Shown: positions 7,693 to 14,856 of the stretch, piece by piece | Position numbering within the stretch: position 1 is the first letter of the stretch | Layout of the letters: each line of letters begins with the position of its first letter | Virus record (IMG/VR): IMGVR_UViG_3300021432_000041 | Location: 1 to 20,461 of that record | Length of the DNA stretch: 20,461 nucleotides | Reading direction: 5' to 3' (one strand) | Source: a virus | Made by a program: the position numbers and the translations under genes | The notes under the pieces: generated by a model | The model's input: the letters and a program-made list of their open reading frames with translations, nothing else | What the model was told of the DNA's origin: nothing | Database searches by the model: none

Positions 7693-9576
7693 TTAGTTGA
7701 TAATGTGGTAACTGAAGCAGTCCGGATTCGTCACCGGAGCGGTCAGCGCGAACGAAAAGCTGGTGCCCGCGACCACCGCCGTGATCGCGTTCGCGTTCAC
7801 GGTCGAGGGCGTTACGTTGCAGGTCACGCCCAAGCGCGTGCCGGTCGTCGTGTCCTCCCGCTGGGAGATGAAGATCTCGCTGTTCGCCGTCACCCCCGTG
7901 GTGTTGACCGTGCAGGTGGTGGCACCCGTGGCGCAGGAGACCGAACCGGCGGTCGCCGACGTACAGGAGGCCACAGAGGGGTTCGCCGCCGTGCCGACCG
8001 CCGCGCAGTTGACCACCGTCGCGTAGTTGGAAGCCGAGAACGTGCCGCCCGCCGTACCGTCCGCCAGTTGGGCCGTGATCGTGGTGCCGCTGAACCCGAA
8101 CGCGGGGAAGGTGCTGGTGATACCGCCAAAGTCAAGGCGAGTGAAGCTGGTGGAAGCTTGATTAGTAAGATTAATCACTCCGTCAACAGGGCTTGTTATC
8201 CTGCTTCGACCAGTCCAGAGAAAGGTGTTAGACGCGCCTATGTTCAACGCGTTGTTGTTTACAACGAATCCGGACACGGTCCCGTTTACATGCAGATCAA
8301 TAAAGTTTCCAACAAAACCAGACGGAGCATTAACGCCAATGAAGGTGCCGGATGTGCTCCAGGTGGTGGGCGCGGTAGCCCCGGTGGTGTTCTGGTAGAA
8401 CAGCGGGAACGTCGTGGTCCCCGTGCCCCCGGTAAACGGCGCCCCGCTCACGGTCACGGCCGACGAAGAGGCCACCGGGGCGTAAGAGAACGTGCTGGGG
8501 CCCGTGGCCAGTGCCCCGCCGTTGACGCCTACACTAAACACCGTGGCATTATTCACCTGCAAGTTCTCGAGCAGCGAGGCCGCCGCCGAGCTGGTGTTCG
8601 TCACGTTGAAAAAGATCCCTTGCCCCGTCAAACCAGCGTTGTTCCAGGTGGTTTCAATTTGTATCGCGGGGAAGGCCACCGTGCCGGTGACGCTGCCCTG
8701 TTGAATCTCCAGGGGTGTTTCGGTGGACCCGGCTAGCGTACTAATGGAATTAAGCGCCTGGTTCGCCAGGCCGTTGGTCAAAGTGCCCCCGGTGGCGGCG
8801 GCGCTCTCACCAAAGGCCAACCCATCCTGCGCGTCGGTCGTCTGTGCCCAGTTCCAGGTGATCGGGAAGTTCAGGTTGTTGATCGTGGCCGTGCCGTTCG
8901 CCGACGAGACCCCGTTCAGCGGGACCGAGGTGGCCGCGATGGTGCCGGTGCCGGTGGCCGAGATCGACGTCCCGCTAGGTACTGTCAAGGTACCAGGAAG
9001 GACGATCGTGCTCGACAGGGAGAGCACCGGGGCCGTGCCCCCCGTCGAGTTGATCTGGTTGGCCGTCCCCGAGACGCTGGTCACACAGGTCGGGCAGGCG
9101 ATGTTAGGTGCGGTCCCCCCTGAGGACGTGATCGGGCTGGAGGCCGTCACGGCGGTCACCGTGCCCCCGCCGCCCGCCCCGGCGAAGAAGCCGGCGTTCA
9201 CCGCGTTCGACCCCTGCAGGTAGACGACCACGGTGCCCGAGCTGAGCGTAGTGGCGCAGACCTGGAAGGTCGACATCGCCGCCACCTGCGCCGAGTAGAT
9301 GCCGTTCGCGGTGATGGTGGCCTGTGAGGTATTAGAACCTACCGGGAAGACCACCGTGTTGACCGGCGGGTTCGGGTAGATCGTCACCTGCGGCGTCAGG
9401 GTCCCCGTCCAGGTGCCCGTGACCGAGATCGAGATGGTAGCGTCCTGCCCCACTGAGATTTGGGCGCAGCTAGCCCCGTTAGTGCCCGCCACCGAAATGT
9501 AAAACGGGCCCTGGGCTTGCGCCCGGGCTAAGTGGCTCGCCATAAGTAGCAAGAGAGCCAGGATTAACTTTCGCAC
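7693..9576 (-). CDS. Exported tail-fibre-like protein
   Basis: I place the start at a GTG at 9576, because AAAGGAGG ends 6 nt upstream and the product then begins with a Sec signal (MRKLILALLLLMASHLA, cleavage near ARAQA). An upstream in-frame start would add 13 polar residues and ignore the ribosome site. The 627-residue product has a beta-rich N-terminal domain, a Gly linker (about 133-139) and two copies of an S-S/T-GGTAP motif 26 residues apart (151-159 and 177-185), a repeat I know from environmental phage fibres. A region near 409-476 (IDLHVNG, ITSPVDGVINLTNQA) is typical of fibre shafts. The C-terminus is rich in cysteine, with ten Cys in the mature protein in total, including a CPTC. 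The gene follows the homing endonuclease gene by a few nucleotides. Role: receptor binding or a secreted appendage, not resolvable from sequence. Confidence 0.65.
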   Translation of the reverse strand: MRKLILALLLLMASHLARAQAQGPFYISVAGTNGASCAQISVGQDATISISVTGTWTGTLTPQVTIYPNPPVNTVVFPVGSNTSQATITANGIYSAQVAAMSTFQVCATTLSSGTVVVYLQGSNAVNAGFFAGAGGGGTVTAVTASSPITSSGGTAPNIACPTCVTSVSGTANQINSTGGTAPVLSLSSTIVLPGTLTVPSGTSISATGTGTIAATSVPLNGVSSANGTATINNLNFPITWNWAQTTDAQDGLAFGESAAATGGTLTNGLANQALNSISTLAGSTETPLEIQQGSVTGTVAFPAIQIETTWNNAGLTGQGIFFNVTNTSSAAASLLENLQVNNATVFSVGVNGGALATGPSTFSYAPVASSSAVTVSGAPFTGGTGTTTFPLFYQNTTGATAPTTWSTSGTFIGVNAPSGFVGNFIDLHVNGTVSGFVVNNNALNIGASNTFLWTGRSRITSPVDGVINLTNQASTSFTRLDFGGITSTFPAFGFSGTTITAQLADGTAGGTFSASNYATVVNCAAVGTAANPSVASCTSATAGSVSCATGATTCTVNTTGVTANSEIFISQREDTTTGTRLGVTCNVTPSTVNANAITAVVAGTSFSFALTAPVTNPDCFSYHIIN

Positions 9577-9589
9577 ATCGTGCCTCCTT

Positions 9590-10381
9590 TCAATTTGTCC
9601 CCCAGCGTGATTCATACCACGCTGCCTTACCTTCTTCGGTTGAAAAACGTTTCAAGGCCGCTGCGGCCTGGTTTTCCCGCCGCTCGGCCGAATGCTTCCT
9701 GCCGAGGAGCGCGATGCGGATCTTCTCCTTTACCTCCGGAGAGCGAGGGCCGCGCTTCGCGCCGAGATTATGTTTGTTGCCTTTTGAGGCAGCACCGATC
9801 TTTGCCTTAGCTTCCTCAGTGTGATGACGTCCAGTCAGCTTTTCACTAAGAACTTTCTTGGTCTCTTCGGACATAGGCTTGCGCTCACGGGCAGCTGAAG
9901 CGAGACCTACCTTTCGCTTAGCCTCATCTGAAAGCTTTCGACCAATAGAAGTAGCACGAATTTTCTCGCAAGTTTCAGCGCTACGTTCTTGGCCGGTGTT
10001 ACTTTCACTGATCTTTCTCTTCACCTCTTCGGGGTGACGGAAACCGGGTTTACGTCGAGCCAGAATATCTAAGCCTCCAGTGTTTCCGTTAAAACCAAAA
10101 CCATAATAGGTCCCAAACTGTTTAATGTGAAACTTCTCCTTTTGATTAAGGTCATTTCGATCCGTGGCCTCATCAATCACTTCCACCGTGAAATGCTCTC
10201 GACCAAATGCTTGGACTGCACACCAAAGTTTCCTGCCATGGCGTACATCATGGCAATGCTGCTCCCAACGGCCGTTGACTGTTTGTTTTTTGCCATGAAC
10301 CTGGCCCACGTAGCATGGTTTCCCGTCCAGGCGTACCAGGTAAATAAAGAGCTTTCCGAATTGTTGTTTTTTGTCGTCCAT
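9590..10381 (-). CDS. Free-standing GIY-YIG homing endonuclease with NUMOD3-type repeats
   Basis: This 263-residue protein begins with a GIY-YIG nuclease domain. The two signature strands are IYLV (residues 13-16) and YVGQV (24-28). Arg38 and His42 lie in VNGRWEQHC, Glu82 in LNQKEKFH matches the metal-binding glutamate, and asparagines lie near 98-100. Residues about 108-250 are a string of NUMOD3-like DNA-binding repeats of the form G-x-x-x-S/T-x-E-x-x-x-K-x-x. The gene is an obvious insert: one 60-nt line inside it (10081-10140) is 35% GC and the region upstream is 22%, while neighbours reach 65-75%. It separates the gp4-like gene from the exported fibre gene. No interrupted exon is visible on either side, so it looks free-standing rather than intron-borne. 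Its target is probably nearby. Confidence 0.9.
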   Translation of the reverse strand: MDDKKQQFGKLFIYLVRLDGKPCYVGQVHGKKQTVNGRWEQHCHDVRHGRKLWCAVQAFGREHFTVEVIDEATDRNDLNQKEKFHIKQFGTYYGFGFNGNTGGLDILARRKPGFRHPEEVKRKISESNTGQERSAETCEKIRATSIGRKLSDEAKRKVGLASAARERKPMSEETKKVLSEKLTGRHHTEEAKAKIGAASKGNKHNLGAKRGPRSPEVKEKIRIALLGRKHSAERRENQAAAALKRFSTEEGKAAWYESRWGTN

Positions 10382-10388
10382 GCTCTTT

Positions 10389-10416
10389 ATTATACCATAA
10401 CTAATACTTATGGAAA
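10389..10416 (-). promoter_or_regulatory. Extended -10 promoter for the homing endonuclease gene
   Basis: A perfect TATAAT lies at 10389-10394 (minus strand), preceded by TGG, giving an extended -10. A TTTCCA at 10411-10416 (4 of 6 match to TTGACA) is 16 nt upstream. Transcription would start almost at the ATG at 10381, so the message may be leaderless or nearly so; no strong Shine-Dalgarno is present. The surrounding DNA is very AT-rich, so a chance match is possible. Confidence 0.55.
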
Positions 10417-10422
10417 TTAGTT
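10399..10422. repeat. 7-bp inverted repeat overlapping the endonuclease promoter
   Basis: AACTAAT at 10399-10405 pairs perfectly with ATTAGTT at 10416-10422 across a 10-nt loop. The loop contains most of the predicted -35 box. It could be an operator or a weak hairpin in read-through RNA from the gp4-like gene. There is no T-run that would make it a convincing terminator. Confidence 0.4.
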
Positions 10423-10439
10423 TAATTTTGCTTTACTAA

Positions 10440-11201
10440 TTATCCGCGGAACGACCGTCCATACCCATCAGTTATCCAGTTGTACACCTGCTGCCTTGGA
10501 CTTACCAAAGCCGGGTCACACCTCAAATCCAGGTTCGGCGCGTTGATGGCCTCGATCTTCGCCTTCGACGAGGTCGCGACCGCCGCCACCTCCGGCGGCA
10601 CCTGCGTCCCGAACTCGGGCGCCAGGTCCACCGCTAGGTTGTAACGGATCGCCTTAAAGTAGCCCGGTGGGAACTCAAGGTCAGTCGCTAGGTCCGGGAA
10701 CGACATCAGGGCCGTCCAGCTGTAGACCGCGATCGACACCGGGAGCCCGCCGTCCGGCACGCACCAGAACGTAAAGGTTCTCAATGGGAACCCGAGGTCG
10801 TCCCACACCTTCAGGGGCAGGCTCGACGTGATGTCCTTCACGGGGATCGCCGCGTACTGGTCGGTCGTCAAATATTCAAGTGGCAGTTCCAGCGGTTGAA
10901 TCGGGTTGGCTTTGCTGATGATGCCGATCCGGTCGATGTACGCGGGCCGCGGCACGTTGAAGAAGCCCCCGGGCCCGTAGGTGTAGGCCTTCTGCCCGGG
11001 CACCAGGTTGAAGAAGTTCCCGAGCGCGTCCTGCACCACGCGCTGCACGGTGAACACCGTCAGGCGGTCGGCTGACCACTCCTCCATCATGAGGTTCAGG
11101 GTGGCAAGCGCGTCCTGGCTCTCGGCGGCGGTCGGGACCTCGCCCGAGGCCAGCACGTTGATCAGCCTGAGGGCCGAGTTGATGACGTCGTTCCCGGTCA
11201 C
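10440..11201 (-). CDS. Head-to-tail adaptor, P22 gp4-like tail accessory factor
   Basis: This 253-residue protein has the N-terminal helical pattern of P22 gp4-type adaptors (NDVINSALRLINVLASGE, then ALATLNLMMEEWSAD), followed by a segment typical of the family (FNLVPGQKAYTYGPGG) and PRPAYIDRIGI. In P22, twelve gp4 subunits bind below the portal and provide the platform for gp10. The position after the coat gene and upstream of gp10 matches P22 order, apart from inserted genes. P22 gp4 has 166 residues, so this is one of the longer members, with an added C-terminal half (FPPGYFKAIRYNLAVDLAPEFG) common in relatives outside the enterobacteria. The GTG start overlaps the upstream stop as GTGA, indicating coupling. 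Confidence 0.82.
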   Translation of the reverse strand: MTGNDVINSALRLINVLASGEVPTAAESQDALATLNLMMEEWSADRLTVFTVQRVVQDALGNFFNLVPGQKAYTYGPGGFFNVPRPAYIDRIGIISKANPIQPLELPLEYLTTDQYAAIPVKDITSSLPLKVWDDLGFPLRTFTFWCVPDGGLPVSIAVYSWTALMSFPDLATDLEFPPGYFKAIRYNLAVDLAPEFGTQVPPEVAAVATSSKAKIEAINAPNLDLRCDPALVSPRQQVYNWITDGYGRSFRG

Positions 11202-11410
11202 TTGCTAGCCTTGCGAAGCTTCTTGAAGGCCGCGACGTCGAAGTCCTTGTTGAACTTCAAATCGTCCTCGTCGCTGGCCAGGGGCGGGATGACCGCCGGG
11301 CTTTCCGGGAACTCCGGCGCCAGCGGCTTGCGCGGCACGTAGGTCCCGTTCACAAAGTCGTGCGGGCCCATCAGGATCTTCCGCATCTCTTGGGGGTTCT
11401 CGATGATCAC
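11198..11410 (-). CDS. Small protein with GPHDFVNGTY motif, unknown function
   Basis: This 70-residue protein starts at a GTG that overlaps the previous stop as GTGA, with AGGAGG inside the preceding coding sequence about 5 nt upstream. The N-terminal half carries LMGPHDFVNGTYVPRKPL (residues about 14-31), which closely matches LAGPHEYVNGSYR in the tiny gene just upstream, so the two appear to be paralogues. The C-terminal half is charged (DEDDLKFNKDFDVAAFKKLRK), with an amphipathic helix near the end. No signal peptide or membrane segment. Function unknown; position suggests a connector or head-completion accessory. Confidence 0.5.
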   Translation of the reverse strand: MIIENPQEMRKILMGPHDFVNGTYVPRKPLAPEFPESPAVIPPLASDEDDLKFNKDFDVAAFKKLRKASK

Positions 11411-11541
11411 AGTTCCTCCTCGGCCTTTTCGACCTCGGCCTCTACCTCGGTCTTGACCTCCTCGACCTTCCGCTCAACGGCCCGGTAGCTGCCGTTGACG
11501 TACTCGTGGGGCCCGGCTAGAACGTCCTTCAAGTCCACCAT
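11407..11541 (-). CDS. Very small protein with GPHEYVNGSY motif and acidic coiled tail, unknown function
   Basis: This 44-residue reading frame begins at an ATG at 11541 preceded by AAGGAGG with ideal spacing; the longer in-frame extension would cross the terminator hairpin and part of the previous gene, so I reject it. The N-terminus (VLAGPHEYVNGSYR) matches the motif of the next gene. The rest is a Glu/Lys/Val heptad-like helix (VEEVKTEVEAEVEKAEEEL). The stop overlaps the next GTG start. It is the first gene after the terminator-like hairpin, so its expression depends on read-through. Confidence 0.55.
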   Translation of the reverse strand: MVDLKDVLAGPHEYVNGSYRAVERKVEEVKTEVEAEVEKAEEEL

Positions 11542-11555
11542 AATTTCCTCCTTAT

Positions 11556-11596
11556 AAAAGTCAGGACGGGGAGGGCCAGGTTCGACCCTCCCGTCC
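11556..11596 (-). terminator. Strong hairpin terminator behind the coat-protein unit
   Basis: GGACGGGAGGG on the minus strand (11586-11596) pairs with CCCTCCCCGTCC (11564-11575), an 11-bp stem with one bulged base and a 10-nt loop, followed by TGAC and a T4 run at 11556-11559. It lies between the stop at 11610 and the ribosome site of the next gene. The short T-run suggests partial termination, which would lower expression of connector and tail genes relative to coat. Confidence 0.65.
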
Positions 11597-11609
11597 AAAT
11601 CTGTAAACC

Positions 11610-12419
11610 TCAATATGAGGCCACAAATTTTAACTGCGTAGCGTCCCAAGTCTCGCAAAGCACCTGCCCAACCACCGCCGTCGAGGCCTTGGCGATGTTG
11701 TTCGTCGCCGTGGTCGTGAAAGCGCCGGTTGGGATCATGCAAAACTGCCCGCCGCCTACTGCCGTGGCGTTGAAGCCGACCGGGATGCCGAACGCGGTGA
11801 TCGCGGTCGTGCCGGAGACTTCAAACAATGGCCCTGACGGGGTTAACGTGGCCGCCGAGGCAACCGCGGTCGTGAGGCGTGAGGTGTCCACAGCCCACGG
11901 GTTCGAGAAGTACGACGTCCAGGTGGAGGTCACCGTGGAGCACACCCACTGCATGGACGTAAGTACGTTGACCCAAGGGGTCGCTAGCACCGCCGAGCAC
12001 GCCCCGTTGAAGGGCGGATCATTGGCCTGGAAGCCCCCGGAGCCCGAGAAGCCCCCGAACTGCGGGGAGACGATCTCGGCGAGCACCATGTCACCCGAAG
12101 CATGCGAATGCTCCTTCGTGCCGAGCTGTCCCCTCAACACGTTGAAGATCGTTGTCTGCCCCGGCACCACCGACAGGATGCCCTCGGCCTCCTGGTCGAT
12201 GTAGATGTAGGTGACTGGCTGCCCGTTGCTAGCCACTTGGATGCCGGTCGCCGAGGCGAGCGACACCGTAGTGTCCGTGTTCTGGGTGACGCCCGCGCCG
12301 GAGGCAAGCTGCGCCGTGGCGAGGGTCGTCTGGGTGAGCGGGGTGCCGACCTGGGCGAAGCCCAGGCTTGCTACGAGCACCAGCCCAAGGACCGCTGCGA
12401 TTTTGTTGATTTTGGTCAT
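11610..12419 (-). CDS. Exported protein encoded directly behind the coat gene, unknown function
   Basis: I place the start at the ATG at 12419, which gives a clean Sec signal peptide (MTKINKIAAVLGLVLVASL, cleavage after GFA at residue 21) with AGGA upstream; a GTG 10 codons earlier has no ribosome site and would spoil the n-region. The 269-residue product continues with a Thr/Ala/Ser-rich beta segment, then YIYIDQEAEGILSVVPGQTT and VLRGQLGTKEHSHASGD, a RGxxGTxxxxHxxG motif that I know from phage baseplate and fibre-like proteins. The C-terminal half has four cysteines and a beta-rich end. It lies 35 nt behind the coat stop and before a terminator, so it should be expressed as strongly as coat. 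A decoration role would conflict with export; that tension is unresolved. Confidence 0.65.
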   Translation of the reverse strand: MTKINKIAAVLGLVLVASLGFAQVGTPLTQTTLATAQLASGAGVTQNTDTTVSLASATGIQVASNGQPVTYIYIDQEAEGILSVVPGQTTIFNVLRGQLGTKEHSHASGDMVLAEIVSPQFGGFSGSGGFQANDPPFNGACSAVLATPWVNVLTSMQWVCSTVTSTWTSYFSNPWAVDTSRLTTAVASAATLTPSGPLFEVSGTTAITAFGIPVGFNATAVGGGQFCMIPTGAFTTTATNNIAKASTAVVGQVLCETWDATQLKFVASY

Positions 12420-12454
12420 GGTAGTTGTCCTTTTAACCTGAATTTTCACTCAGA

Positions 12455-13672
12455 TTAGCTGGCGACTCTCACCGCCAATTCCGGATAGAGTGTGGTCCAC
12501 CCGTACAGGATGTCCAGCCTGCAGGGGAAACGATCCGTGTTTATATCATAAGCTCGCACGAGCCTGATACTCATCCCGAGCTGCTTGTCAGCCACGCGCG
12601 CGGCCATGTCGACGCCGCCCGGGAGGGGCAGGTCGGCTGACGCGAACGCGAAGGCGTCTTTGTGGAACGCCAGGCCGCGGGGGGTTGGCCCGGTGCCTGA
12701 GGCGCCGCTGATGGTGATCACCGCCGCGGCCGCTGGGGAGTTCGTGACGGTCTGGAATGGCCCAGCCGTGATGATTCCCAGGCCGCCGGGGCCCGCGATT
12801 GGGAGCGTTGCCAGGCCGCCGGCCGAGACCACGTTGGCCGTGATCACGAACTGGCGGAGGGCGCCGGTCGACTGGTGGTTCTGCGGGTTAACGGCGAATA
12901 CGCCCGCGAAGGTGACGATGTCACCGCGGTTGAGCACCTGCCCAGCCGCCCAGCCGGAGGTTAGGATCGAGTTGCCGGTCTGGCCCGCGACCGTGACGAT
13001 CGGGGTCGAGCCGGCGTACGCGCCCACTTGCTGGGTGCGCACGTTCTGATCCATGCTCCACTTGAAGCCGATGGTCAGGCCCATGGTGCCCTTCTCGTAC
13101 TGCTCGGCGATGTCCTGTGAGCTCTGGAAGAGGCCCTTCAAGGCGTCGACGATCGTGGCCTGCATGGCGGGTGAGATAACGAGCGCTCGCGCGTTGTCGC
13201 GCGGGGCCGCCTCTTCGTCCAGCCGCTGGCCAGCCTGCAGGTAGGTCAGCAACGCGTTTGGCACCGTGCCAGGGGTACCGATCTCGTTGTACACGTTGAG
13301 GTACTGCCCGAGGCCGTCGAAGTCGATGAAGTTGGCGACGTTCGCGATGGCCGGCTTTACGAACCGGTCGCTGAAGTCATCAATCGACAACGCCAAGTCT
13401 TGGCTAGTGAACGCGATGTCAACGCCGCGCTGCGTGTTGAGGGTCAACGGGACTGAAGTCTCGGTCGCGTCCTCGATCTGCAGGCCTTGTCCAACGCGGC
13501 CTACGTATCGAGGTGGCTTCCTGATATTCAGTACCGTGCCGATTTTCGCTCCGGCTCTCCCGTAGGAGTCATCGAAGTCGCGGCGGACGTACTTGGTGAA
13601 CGTAAGGTTGTTCTCCAAGATACGGAGCGCCTCTCGGGTGATCATGCTGATGGTTAACAGTGTGTTAGCCAA
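12455..13672 (-). CDS. Major capsid (coat) protein, P22 gp5-like
   Basis: This 405-residue protein resembles P22-type coat proteins: an N-terminal MITREALRILENNLTF arm, the KPPRYVGRVGQGLQ region, VPLTLNTQRGVDIAFTSQDL, and a central segment with LNRGDIVTFAGVFAVNPQNH and QSTGALRQFVIT (about residues 235-275), which matches the region of P22 coat that holds the inserted I-domain. It ends with GMSIRLVRAYDINTDRFPCR plus LDILYGWTTLYPELAVR. P22 coat has 430 residues, so the length fits. The start is a TTG at 13672 with AAGGAG about 7 nt upstream. The gene follows the scaffold after a 151-nt leader and is followed by an exported protein. P22 coat is a known GroEL/ES substrate, which links it to the GroES gene in this window. 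Confidence 0.88.
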   Translation of the reverse strand: MANTLLTISMITREALRILENNLTFTKYVRRDFDDSYGRAGAKIGTVLNIRKPPRYVGRVGQGLQIEDATETSVPLTLNTQRGVDIAFTSQDLALSIDDFSDRFVKPAIANVANFIDFDGLGQYLNVYNEIGTPGTVPNALLTYLQAGQRLDEEAAPRDNARALVISPAMQATIVDALKGLFQSSQDIAEQYEKGTMGLTIGFKWSMDQNVRTQQVGAYAGSTPIVTVAGQTGNSILTSGWAAGQVLNRGDIVTFAGVFAVNPQNHQSTGALRQFVITANVVSAGGLATLPIAGPGGLGIITAGPFQTVTNSPAAAAVITISGASGTGPTPRGLAFHKDAFAFASADLPLPGGVDMAARVADKQLGMSIRLVRAYDINTDRFPCRLDILYGWTTLYPELAVRVAS

Positions 13673-13823
13673 TTGAAGCTCCTTCCAAGTCGAAAAAAGT
13701 CTTGCTTGCTACCGTTTCCGAGTCGGTTAGAAGTTCTGGCTAGTTCGCCACCAGCCTACGGAAGACCACCGCTTGTAAACCAAGGCGCTTGAGCCGCGCC
13801 TAGAAGGCTTTTACTAAAGTCTA
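13673..13823 (-). promoter_or_regulatory. Coat-gene leader with small hairpins
   Basis: This 151-nt gap is the longest non-coding stretch here. Bases 13783-13788 and 13796-13801 form a 6-bp GC-rich stem with a 7-nt loop, and an AAGGAG ribosome site lies at its downstream end. I see no convincing -35/-10 pair, and the T6 run near the coat start has no hairpin directly before it. It may stabilise the coat message or hold a promoter I cannot recognise. Confidence 0.3.
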
Positions 13824-14744
13824 TTATCGCCTAAACCTCGCGCGCTCCTGCTCGGCCCGCACGCGCCGATAGGTCTGATAGTCAACGTCGTCCAACGGTA
13901 TCGAGCTGCGCGTCGGGGAGCTACCGACTGGCTTGATCGGCCGTGGGGCCCGCGACACCGGGGCCTTGACCACGCGTTCCTCGACCGGCTGTGAGAGCTG
14001 CCGAACCCAGCCGCCGAACTCCACGAGGGCCGCGGCGTCGCCTTCCTGCCGCATGATCTCGACCAGCTGGTCGCAAAAGTCGGGGTCCTGGGCGATGCGG
14101 TACGCGACCTCCGGCCCCTGGTCCCGCATCTGGATGATCGCTATCTGCACGGACTTGGGGATCTGGGGCCCGTTCTTGATGACCTCGTCGAAGTCCTCGT
14201 ACTCGGCCCGTGCCTCGGACACCGCGTGGTTGTAGCTTTGGAAGGTCTCCTGCTGCCGCTGTTGCAGCTGGACCTGTTGCTGCTCAGCCTGTTTGGCCGC
14301 CCACTTTTCTTCAGCCTTCCAGTCGGCCAGGGCCTCGACATACTCATCGTAGGTCTTGAACGCGTCGGCCGTGGGCTTTGGCTTGCCGGTCACGGACTGG
14401 ACCTCAGCGTGCACTACGGCCGGCGGCTTGCCGGCTTGTGCCCGCTCAACGGCCTCAAGGCGCTTCTGCAGCTCGGCGTTCGTCTCCTCGAGCTCATAGT
14501 TGCGCGCGGTCAGCTTGTCAAAGCGCCGTTGCACTTTCGACTTTGGGGGCCGCGGGGCCTCCTCTTCGACCTCTTCCTTAGCCTCGACCTTCTCCTCAGG
14601 TTGCTCCTCGGTTTTTTCCTCAGCTTGAGGCGCCTTCGCCTCGACCTCCTCGGTTACGACCTCGGTTTCTCCCGCGTCAACCCCGGCCGCGTGCTGCACG
14701 TCCTCGAGGTCGTCGGTGGTGCTTGACACAATCACGTCCGCCAT
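13824..14744 (-). CDS. Scaffolding protein (P22 gp8-like position)
   Basis: This 306-residue protein is very acidic in its first 65 residues (Glu/Ala/Val/Lys repeats). It then has a basic PKSKVQRRFDKLTARNYELE stretch leading into a coiled coil (residues about 70-105, ELEETNAELQKRLEAVE), a Gln-rich helical centre (about 155-180) and a C-terminal basic end (VRAEQERARFRR). Length and composition match P22-type scaffolding proteins (303 residues in P22), whose basic C-terminal helix-turn-helix binds coat. It lies between portal and coat, as in P22. The ATG has AGGAG 7 nt upstream. No protease site or fusion is evident. Confidence 0.8.
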   Translation of the reverse strand: MADVIVSSTTDDLEDVQHAAGVDAGETEVVTEEVEAKAPQAEEKTEEQPEEKVEAKEEVEEEAPRPPKSKVQRRFDKLTARNYELEETNAELQKRLEAVERAQAGKPPAVVHAEVQSVTGKPKPTADAFKTYDEYVEALADWKAEEKWAAKQAEQQQVQLQQRQQETFQSYNHAVSEARAEYEDFDEVIKNGPQIPKSVQIAIIQMRDQGPEVAYRIAQDPDFCDQLVEIMRQEGDAAALVEFGGWVRQLSQPVEERVVKAPVSRAPRPIKPVGSSPTRSSIPLDDVDYQTYRRVRAEQERARFRR

Positions 14745-14856
14745 AGGGTTCTCCTAAGTTCTCTGCTCGGCCTTTACCCGCCGTGGGGAATTAAACTTTG
14801 AGCGTGACCAGGCATGCGCTCCCCGCCCTAAACGCCCCGTAGTCAGGGCAACTTGG

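Noticed and set aside
7705-8736. Plus-strand frame of 343 codons opposite the exported fibre gene
   Set aside because: Arg/Gly-rich composition without domains, and it lies fully inside a convincing minus-strand gene.
9590-10381. Group I intron or intein hosting the endonuclease
   Set aside because: Flanking genes (gp4-like and fibre) are each complete and unrelated, with no split exon or splice-like structure visible.
11542-11742. N-terminal extension of the 44-residue gene
   Set aside because: It would cross the terminator hairpin and overlap the previous gene; the internal ATG has a near-perfect ribosome site.
13690-13700. T6 run ahead of the coat gene as a terminator
   Set aside because: No hairpin lies directly upstream on the minus strand, and a terminator just before the coat ribosome site would be counterproductive.
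14745-14856. Possible small gene or promoter between scaffold and the 81-residue gene
   Set aside because: The only ATG frame encodes 13 residues, and no -35/-10 pair is evident.
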